A model generated the notes under the pieces. The model was not told where the DNA came from and did no database searches. It saw nothing but the letters and a program-made list of their open reading frames with translations. The position numbers and the translations under genes are program-made. A stretch of DNA of 64,000 nucleotides from Gigaspora rosea (lineage: Eukaryota > Glomeromycota > Glomeromycetes > Diversisporales > Gigasporaceae): contig QKWP01000848.1 of assembly GCA_003550325.1 (NCBI GenBank), forward strand, positions 96,682 through 160,681, in the 5' to 3' direction. Below are positions 56,340-64,000 of this stretch, piece by piece. Position 1 is the first letter of the stretch. Every line of letters starts with the position of its first letter.

Positions 56340-57619
56340 AAATAGACTCAATATTATAACTTCCTTAATAAATAAATAAATAAAAATAAGAAAATAAAAT
56401 AAAATAAATAATTAAATCTCAAAAACTTGAATCACATTAGAGCTTTACCTTTCAATAATAATTCACCTTATGATATCTCTCATATATTGTATTTACACGA
56501 TTCTACTGCAGAGTATTTATTTATACTAATAATAACAATGTCAATATATTATTCATTCAACATATTGCTTAATTAAGAAAAAATAGTAATGGATATTAAT
56601 TACTAAAATTTAAATAAAAAATCCTTTAATAATGCTATTGTAGTTTATTCTGTACGTTGCTCAAATACAAATATTAACAAACTATAATACCAAGTAGTAT
56701 GAAAAATGCATATCGCTCAAGATCAGAATTTCGCGATTGAATAGTTATGATTAGAAAAAAAAAGATCCACTGATCTAGAAAATAAAAACTTCATACAAAA
56801 ACAAAATTACTATACAAAAACTTAGCCTTACTACATTTGCTTCGCTAATTCAAACAGTAATACCGTTATGATTAATTTTGGGTTAGTAATAAAGTTTTTA
56901 TATTGGGTTAAAGCGGGTTCATGCATTATGGTTATCAAGAAACTATTACGTATCACCTGATCTTGTTTATATTTTCTGACCAATCAAATTATTATATGAC
57001 TGTTTCGAGGGTAACACAATTTCTATAATCACTGGTTCACATAGGAATCACAATAATGTCAATATAAACTATTGAAGTTTAACAATAAATTATATTTATA
57101 ATATTTTTGATGTGAACCAATCAACCCAATATACTATAGTGAATTTTTTATAGTAAATCTTTGAACATGAGTTTTATAGAGTGAGAATACCAAAATAATT
57201 TAATACTCCTAAAGTGATCTCTTTTTTATGCAAGCTCAATAGATTTACAATTGAAACTTATATTACTAAATAGTGATTGTAATTCAGCCTGTTTGTCCAC
57301 TATCATTATTCCGACTAACCATTTAATACTATGTATAACTATCAATTACCAATTGGCTTATTAAATTATTCATTTAATTAGTAAGTACAATTATCATTTT
57401 TTTCATTTTAAATTCAATTTGATTTTGTATTTATCAATCGAAGTACTCAAATAAACTACTCATCACGTAGTATTAAAAAATTTTTGGTAACGATTTATCA
57501 CAGTTGACTATGCAAATCAAAACTATATGCATTACATACGTACGAATGTACGTAAAAATACATTATCAGTTATTGAGTAATTTTAATGATCAGGATAGTG
57601 ATAGGGATTATTTATCACG

Positions 57620-57876
57620 TTTGTTTTGATTTTCGGACTGATCCGGGATTAATTAAATTTCACGATTTTGATTGGTCAAATTTAGCAGATGACTATCGGG
57701 TAGTCTCGTGATGTGTTGGCTTACGCGGCCTCATGTAATTTTTCTTTTACAATTATCTTGATTGACTTTCATTTATAATTGAAAAATATCGATCATGTCA
57801 AAATTTATATAAATCTAATGAAAAATCAAATTTTCAAAAAATTGCAAAAAAGGGCTGTTTTAATGTGTAACGCCCC
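57620..57876. mobile_element. Truncated member of the 340-bp MITE family
   Basis: Shares 'gttttgattttcggactgat' and 'cgactttcatttataattga'-type sequence with 58243-58582, and has the right end ...taacgcccc, but lacks the left inverted repeat. Absent from copy A. Confidence 0.7.
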
Positions 57877-58242
57877 ATATAGTAAATAATGACTTTTATG
57901 GTTTTAATGTCCAGAGTGAATCGCTTTACTTATTTTTCGAGAATTTTAGCATAAATCGATTCTTAAGCAAGTTTATAACAGTAGGTCTTTTTAAAAATTT
58001 TGCGTTTTGTATTAATTTTTTTTTATTTACAACGAGAATATCTATCTCTCTTTGTATAGTTCACAATACAGCAATATGAAAGAGAATTTTTGTATAGAAT
58101 CAATTGAAATTTAAATATTAACGTTAAAAAAAATATGCAACTTAGTTATAAAAATGATTAATAAGTATTGATTTATCCTAAAATAGTTGAAGTAAAGCGA
58201 TTAGCTCTAACATAAAAGTCATACTTTACTATTAAAACATAA

Positions 58243-58582
58243 GGGGTGTTTTCTATTAAAAGGGCCCATTTTTACATATATTTTATTTTGAGATAATTGA
58301 GTTTAATTATTTGTTTTGATTTTCGGACTGATCTGGGATTAATCAAATTTCACGATTTTGATTGGTGAAAGACAGCAGGTGACTATCGGGTAATCTCGTG
58401 GTGTGTTTGTCTCTACGCAGCTTCATGGAATTTTTCTTTTACATTATCTTGATTTTTTATTATGCAAATCGACTTTCATTTATAATTAAAAAATGTCAAC
58501 CGTGTCAAAATTTATATGAATCTGATGAAAACTCATTTTTCAAAAAATTGTAAAAATGGGCCCTTTTAATAGAAAACACCCC
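58243..58582. mobile_element. 340-bp MITE
   Basis: The ends ggggtgttttctattaaaag and its complement are inverted, continuing into 'ggcccatttttac'. Absent from copy A (about 22147), which reads 'aaaacatatataaaagtg' there. Flanks are AT-rich and only partly duplicated. Confidence 0.8.
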
Positions 58583-58908
58583 ATATATAAAGTGAAAATA
58601 ATGCCAATCACTATCCCGATCTCTATCCTGATCATTAAATGAATTTTTAGCATATAGTTTTGAATTGCATAGTTTACTAGCGTAGCACGTATATAGGGCT
58701 AGTAATTCTACCAACCAAAAAATTTCACCAACAAAGCATCGCTATTAAATTAACAACAGAACTACACCTGATCTTGGATCTACATATAAAAATTTCCTTC
58801 TTTGGTTTGTATCATGGTACGTCTATCCAAACAGTATGATGGTGACACACAAATAATGGTTTTAGGGAGTTAATGAAAAAAATTTTGCTTAAGTGTCCTA
58901 GTATAGAT

Positions 58909-59045
58909 TAACGGGTTGTGCTGGGGTTTACAATTTGGTCGCCTTTGGTACGAGTTCGGTCGTTCACGCATTCCTAAATCCTCGCCGGGGTAGGACACCT
59001 GGGGGTGCCTGGCGGCTGAAATACGACGACACTTACTTTCTTTTT
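58909..59045 (+). ncRNA. Candidate structured Pol III-type RNA, copy B
   Basis: Second copy of the GC-rich block at 22483-22619, with the same hairpin ACGAGTTCGGTCGT and the same T-run ending. There are about five single-base differences, no fewer than in neighbouring non-coding DNA, so the duplication itself gives no sign of selection. One change falls in the opening GGCTGT (now GGTTGT). Confidence 0.35.
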
Positions 59046-59529
59046 AAATTTTTTTTTAAATAAATTTATTAAACTCTAGCAAGATGTATCGATATTTGTA
59101 CTTTCATTATGCACGTACCCATAAAATTGTCCTCTAGATTTTTTTTAAAAAATTAAAATTTCAATTGTTTTAATTAGTGTAGATCATCTGATTGGTGCAT
59201 TTGCAACGATCTTTCATGGAAGCAGACTGCAGGGGTATGATAACGTGTACATCAGATACAGTATATATAAAAAATGATCAACATTTTTTCTCTTTTGTCG
59301 TTATTAACTTTCACACAATATAGCAGGATACAGCACTATGTTAGCAGTCGCTTGAGAAGTAGAGCAGTTTTCACAATGCGTAGAGCAGTTTATACCATAG
59401 ATAGTACATATTGTCGCTTATTTTACGACCAAGCCAAGATTATTACGTACGTACTAAAAAAAAATTATGCCAAACGTACAAGAGAAAAAAGCTATTCCAA
59501 AAGGCATATTAATTATAACAATTATAATA
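59046..59529 (+). other. Region upstream of the kinase pseudogene, copy B
   Basis: Equivalent to 22620-23079, including 'cagtatatataaaaaatg' near 59260. An open frame starting at 59274 runs into the kinase fragment but is probably fortuitous in its first part. Confidence 0.4.
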
Positions 59530-60345
59530 AATTTACTCACAGACGCTACTTAGATCGCAATGGCAGTTTTGGAAAAGTTCTTAAATACGAGTGGAAAAAT
59601 TGTGAATTAATTAACGGTTGCTCATGAAAGTTAATCCAAGATTTATTAATTAATAAGGTAATAATTGTTGTGTTTAAACTTTAATGGCATCTTACAACCG
59701 AATAATAAATTCTTTAATTAATATAATTAGCTTCGAAGAGTTTCTTCTACGGCGTAACGAAAGTCAAACAAGTAATTTATAATTTTTGAAGGTATACAAT
59801 GATAATTATGTTAACCAAAAACATTTGTCAAATTGAATGTATAGATAGCAACGGATATTAAATATGGGTTTACAATACGCTGACAACAGAGCTTTACGAG
59901 AAAGCCTAATGCAAATTTTACGAAATTACAATCTAAAGAAATATCACTCGGGCCTTTACTTTTACACGATAATAAGATTATTCATAGAGATCTGGTAAAT
60001 ATAGTGCTATCTATATTTTACATATAAGTTTACTACTGTACTAATGCGTAATTCAATTATTATATTTTAATAATTTAGCATTCATCACAGACAACCAAAG
60101 ATTACTGATTTCGATCTATCAAAGCAGATAAATGAAACAAACGTCTATGACTTCAAACTCAATCATACATGGAATTCCGGCATATATCGAACCTCAATGT
60201 CTTATTGAGCGTGGATATAAACACGATAAGACATCTGACATTTATAGCTTTGGAAAATCCTTTGGGAAATTTCAAACGGTACATATTCTAATAAGTAAAA
60301 CTAAAAAACTGCCAAAAGGTGCAAAACTGTTTACAAAAGTATAAC
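59530..60345 (+). pseudogene. Protein kinase pseudogene, copy B
   Basis: Glycine loop RNGSFGKVLKYEWKNCEL, then ELINGCS and TGA. The 'aatt' duplication and extra A that break ELTVALK are identical in copy A. LQYADNRAL, PLLLHDNKIIHRDL, QPKITDFDLSKQI (DFG changed to DFD), and after a frameshift GIPAYIEPQCLIERGYKHDK and TSDIYSFGKS follow. No Lys or Asn of the catalytic loop survives. A remnant of the mycorrhizal-type kinase family, inactive. Confidence 0.8.
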
Positions 60346-60689
60346 GTAACGCTATCAAATTCTCCAAAACCATCATTCAAATATACGCCAAATGTTAAAA
60401 AATGCAGAACAGTGGTTGGATCAAGCGCGAAGGAAACGATATCAACTCCTCAGATAATGTTCCAACAATCAAAGGGTGTTTAATTAAAACACTCTTATGA
60501 ACAAGCTCTAGCATTCAAGACCTAATATTTTTGAAATCGAACGTTATCAATATATTCATACTCTGGCAAGAGCCATTAGAATCAATACCATAACATTAAA
60601 TACGCTAGGGTTTCCAACAATTATCTAGGAAGAAAAGGAATGGTGACGCGCTTTGTAACTGCCAAACTTTGTCAACTTTATACATATAT
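60346..60689. other. Spacer after the kinase, copy B
   Basis: Matches 23880-24225. It ends at an AT run where copy A instead continues into the LRR block. Confidence 0.6.
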
Positions 60690-63443
60690 ATATATATATA
60701 TAGTGTAAGAACAACAAAAAAAGGCTTATTCAGAAATGATGATTACTATGAATTATACCATGATGGATATACTGAAGAGGCGTACTTTGATTATACATAT
60801 AGGCCAGTTTTTAAATCAGATGGCACAGTCTGAGCTTTAATTGCTATAGTGCAAGAAATTACTCAAAAAGTTTTAAACACTCGAAGATTGAAAATACTTA
60901 ATGATTTTGGACGCAAGATGCCTGGTTAGTATTAATGAAAATGTTATGTTTTGAATTTTATTTGTTAATGCACTTCATTTTTACAATAATTCATTTATAA
61001 TAATTATTAAAGAAATTGAGTATTGGAAAAAGCCTGCTGTATTACGACAGAAGTATTAAGTAATAAAGATATTCCTTATGCGTTAATTTATTTTGTCGAA
61101 CCTAGAACAAGCGTTGGTTCTAAATCTATGATTGCACGTCTGGTCTCTACAACCTTTGATGATGACGATAAAAAAGAATGTCAATTTCCTGGTTATTTTC
61201 CAGGCACCCCTAAAATAATTGACTTATCTAAAGATGTTGATAAGAGTTATGATGATAAATATATAATATTAAAACGACACGTTGCAACTTATTCATTTGT
61301 AAAATGTGATGAATCTTGGCCATTAGATCTTGTGATAAAGGATGGAAAACATGTAAAGTTCTTTTAAAAGATGGTTCTCAGGCTGTACTCTTATTAGCAA
61401 ATTCATTATGTGGAAATCAAGAATTGTCGGCAATATTAATTTGTGGAATTAATCGACTTTGTACACTTGATGAGAAGTATGTAGAATTTTTGTAAGTATG
61501 TGAAGGTTAAATAATTAAATTTCATTAGCTTCGTCATAATTAAAAACACAATATAATTTTTTAGTTGGTAGTAAATCAAATGAATACATGTTTACTACAA
61601 GGAAAGACAAGAGAAGAGGAAAAAAAAATGGCTAAAATATTGGCCGATTTAAATTTTCAGAAAGTCTCTTTTTTTCAAGGCATCAGTCATGAACTAAAAC
61701 GTATTCGTTTATAATACCATAATATAGCTCTTTTTAATGTATTGCACAAATATATTTACCTTTTACCTTTTTCTTATTATACTAGTACCATTAACCTTAA
61801 TGCTTTCACCGCTTGAAGACGTAATTAATAAGTCTACGAGATGCGCCAATAATGTCGTATCTTCAAATTGTATGACGTAACGCTCATCGATTGCTTAAAC
61901 TTATTAACACTTTATTACAGGTTAGTTAGATATGTCGTATAATATATATCGTATAATAAATTCTTATAATTTCTATATATTAAAGTTAATCCATTTCTTA
62001 TACAGTTTTCAAATATAGAAACTGATAAATTAAACCTCATTATCGTGAAGCTAATATAGTTGAATATACTCAAGAACTAGCTTCAGATTTTAAAAATATT
62101 GCTAAAAAATTAGGCTTGGTCTATAACATAGGTATTCCATCTCCTGAAGAATTCAATAAAGCAGCAGGCGATAAGATTTATCTGGATCATGATATGTATG
62201 AAACAATTTTATATAATCTTTGTAAGTATTTTCTAACAAAAAAAATTTTTTTTTGCCGTTATAATATTCATTAAAATGAGCAAAATTTACTGCATTAAGA
62301 TACTTTGTTTATTAAAGGTTCAATGCATTAAAGCATACTTGGAATGACACATTACCATTCGCTTATATCTTGATTACAGATACAGGTTAATAATATTCTT
62401 TAATTATTACTCTAGTATTAATAAATATTTATAACCACTTATAAATATTATTCAATATTACATTCGGATTTTTTTATACAGGAGATGGTATTCCGGAAGC
62501 CGTCCTTCCAAATATATTTCGGCGCTTTTATCGTGTAGAATCTCAAGGCTCACGTAGTCATGAAGGTACTGGAATAGGTCTCGCTCTCGTTAAAGAACTT
62601 ATTACTCGTTATGGTGGTGATATTACTGTAACTTCTGTAATAAATCAGGAACGACGTTTAAATGCAGGTACCCAATAGGATGTAATCACTTACCAACAAA
62701 TCAAATATTTTCTAACAGAGCTGAAAATCAATCAAGAGATGATAAGGAATTATATATTAACCGACAGCTTTATTTAGAATGGTCAAATGATAGTATATCA
62801 GATGATATAATGGATCAAGTGTCTACAGAGGATCAAATGTTAATAAATAATCAAAACATGAATATTAATATACTGGATCAAGTGTCTACAAAGGATCAAA
62901 TGTCAATAGATAATCAAAACTTGAATGTTAATATTGTTAATACTAGTGAAAAATGGCAAATCTTATTTGTTGAAGATAATAATGATATGCGGTAAAGTAT
63001 ATATGGGGTGTGGTCAATTAAAACAGCCCATTTTTACAATTTTTTTGAAAAATGAGTTTTTATTATATTCATATAAATTTTGACATGATTATATTTTTCA
63101 ATTATAAATGAAAGTCGATATGCATAATAAAAAATCAAAGATAATGTAAAAGATAAATTACATGAGGCTGCGTAGAGCCAGCACAACATGAGATAACCCT
63201 ATAGTCACATGCTATCTTTAACAAATCAAAATCGTTAAATTTGATTAATCCCGGATCAGTCCGAAAATCAAAACAAATGATTAAACTCAATTATCTCAAA
63301 ATAAGTTCTATGTAAAAATGGGCTGTTTTAATTGACCACACCCCATATATTCAATTATGTTAGATATTTGATAAATTGTTCTTATTATTTATACCGTGTT
63401 TATAATGATTATCTGACGGATCTGTTAAAAAAATTTGACGTAC
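60690..63443 (+). pseudogene. Hybrid histidine kinase pseudogene, copy B (5' half)
   Basis: Same gene as 24870-31535. Better preserved parts: an open GAF-like piece 61023-61367 (ITTEVLSNKDIPYALIYFVE ... WPLDLVIKDGKHVK) ending in a frameshift from loss of one A; an H-box FFQGISHELK; ASDFKNIAKKLGLVYNIGIP; an ATPase GDGIPEAVLPNIFRRFYRVE and GTGIGLALVKELITRYGGDI; linker repeats MDQVSTEDQM and LDQVSTKDQM; and a receiver start LFVEDNNDMR. The PAS-region TGA is shared with copy A. It is interrupted by the MITE at 63005 and by the repeat from about 63445. The remainder, if present, lies beyond this window. Confidence 0.82.
63005..63344. mobile_element. 340-bp MITE in the receiver intron
   Basis: The ends ggggtgtggtcaattaaaac and its complement are inverted, with ATAT on both sides. 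The interior is the reverse-orientation counterpart of 58243-58582 ('gattaatcccggatcagtcc'). It lies just after the LFVEDNNDMR exon, apparently in the intron. Absent from copy A. Confidence 0.85.
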
Positions 63444-63444
63444 A

Positions 63445-64000
63445 ACTAGTGTTGTTAGTCGAAATATACCATTTAGTCAAAATATTTAGACACTTAAGTG
63501 TCTAAATATCTTTTCGACATCACATTATTTTTTGTCGAAATGTCGAAATTCTAAATTTGACTAAATGTCTAAATACTTGACGAAATAAATATTATATGAC
63601 TAAATGCCTAAATGCTTGATGAAATGAATATTATATGACTAAATGTCTAAATGCTTGATGAAATAATATTATATGACTAAATGTCTAAATGCTTGATCTA
63701 TATACATTATGGCTAAATATCTAAATGCTTAACGATTTAAATAAATGTCAATGCTTGACGAAATAAATATTACATATACGTATGACTAAATGTATAAATA
63801 TAGATATAGACATTTTGACTATTTAGACATTTTGACTATTTAGACATTTTGACTATTCAGACATTTTGACTATTTATACATTTTGACTATTTAAACATTT
63901 TGACGATATTTTAACATTTCAACACTATTTAGACATTTAGATACTATTTAGACATTTCGACACTTTTTAGACATTTCGACACTATTTAGGCATTTCGACA
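63445..64000. repeat. Minisatellite block, continues past the window
   Basis: Begins near 'actagtgttgttagtcgaaa', where copy A instead continues with the receiver exon, so it starts an insertion. Two tandem families follow: a unit of about 49 bp with 'gactaaatgtctaaatgctt' (63550-63760), and a 17-bp unit TAGACATTTTGACTATT from 63806 on. Non-coding. Confidence 0.75.

Larger units (their letters stand above)
56356..58908. other. Duplicated intergenic DNA, copy B
   Basis: Corresponds to 20455-22482. It carries two MITE insertions listed separately. No gene; a small minus-strand frame at 58505-58714 is partly MITE sequence. Confidence 0.6.

Noticed and set aside
59274-59627. An intact 117-residue gene
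   Set aside because: Only its last part is kinase-like; the frame runs into a shared lesion and copy A does not keep it open.
62810-62995. Independent 61-residue gene with MDQVSTEDQM repeats
   Set aside because: It is the linker exon between the ATPase and receiver of the histidine kinase, as also seen at 28011-28196.

Overview
This window looks like accessory, transposon-packed DNA from a fungal nuclear genome. It is very AT-rich, has short introns with GT..AG ends, and carries no intact host gene that I can defend. The broken genes are receptor-like protein kinases, Sel1 repeats, leucine-rich repeats and a dual-module hybrid histidine kinase. That mix, with many CpG-type transitions, fits an arbuscular mycorrhizal fungus (Glomeromycotina, Rhizophagus-like). 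The taxon is my inference, not something the sequence states.

Layout. 1-3.4 kb: intergenic DNA with foldbacks, an LTR-like remnant and a 535-bp TIR element. 3.5-12.8 kb: one complete Ty3/gypsy LTR retrotransposon on the minus strand, with 551-bp LTRs, PBS, PPT, a Gag-protease ORF, a -1 frameshift site, RT, RNase H, integrase and a small extra 3' ORF. Its pol is broken by stops and frameshifts. 12.8-28.3 kb: copy A of a large duplicated segment, holding a Merlin/IS1595-type transposase pseudogene, a GC-rich possible RNA gene, a kinase pseudogene, LRR fragments and the start of a hybrid histidine kinase. The histidine kinase continues to 31.5 kb. 31.6-38.7 kb: intergenic DNA with nested TIR elements, a long foldback and a poly(A)-tailed SINE. 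38.7-46.4 kb: broken unknown genes, including a TE-like gene split by a mariner-type MITE, and a fragment of the NEDD8-activating enzyme UBA3, between inverted repeats. 46.7-50.3 kb: a tandem duplication and more TIR elements. 50.3-63.4 kb: copy B of the duplicated segment, in the same order and orientation. 63.4-64 kb: tandem minisatellites.

The two duplicated copies are the key to the window. Each insertion present in one copy can be read against the empty site in the other, which fixes element ends and target-site duplications for the gypsy element, a solo LTR, a 4.26-kb TIR element, hAT-like and Mutator-like elements, a SINE and a young 340-bp MITE family. Lesions shared by both copies show that the kinase and histidine kinase were already damaged before the duplication. 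Private lesions show continued decay afterwards, or base-level assembly error.
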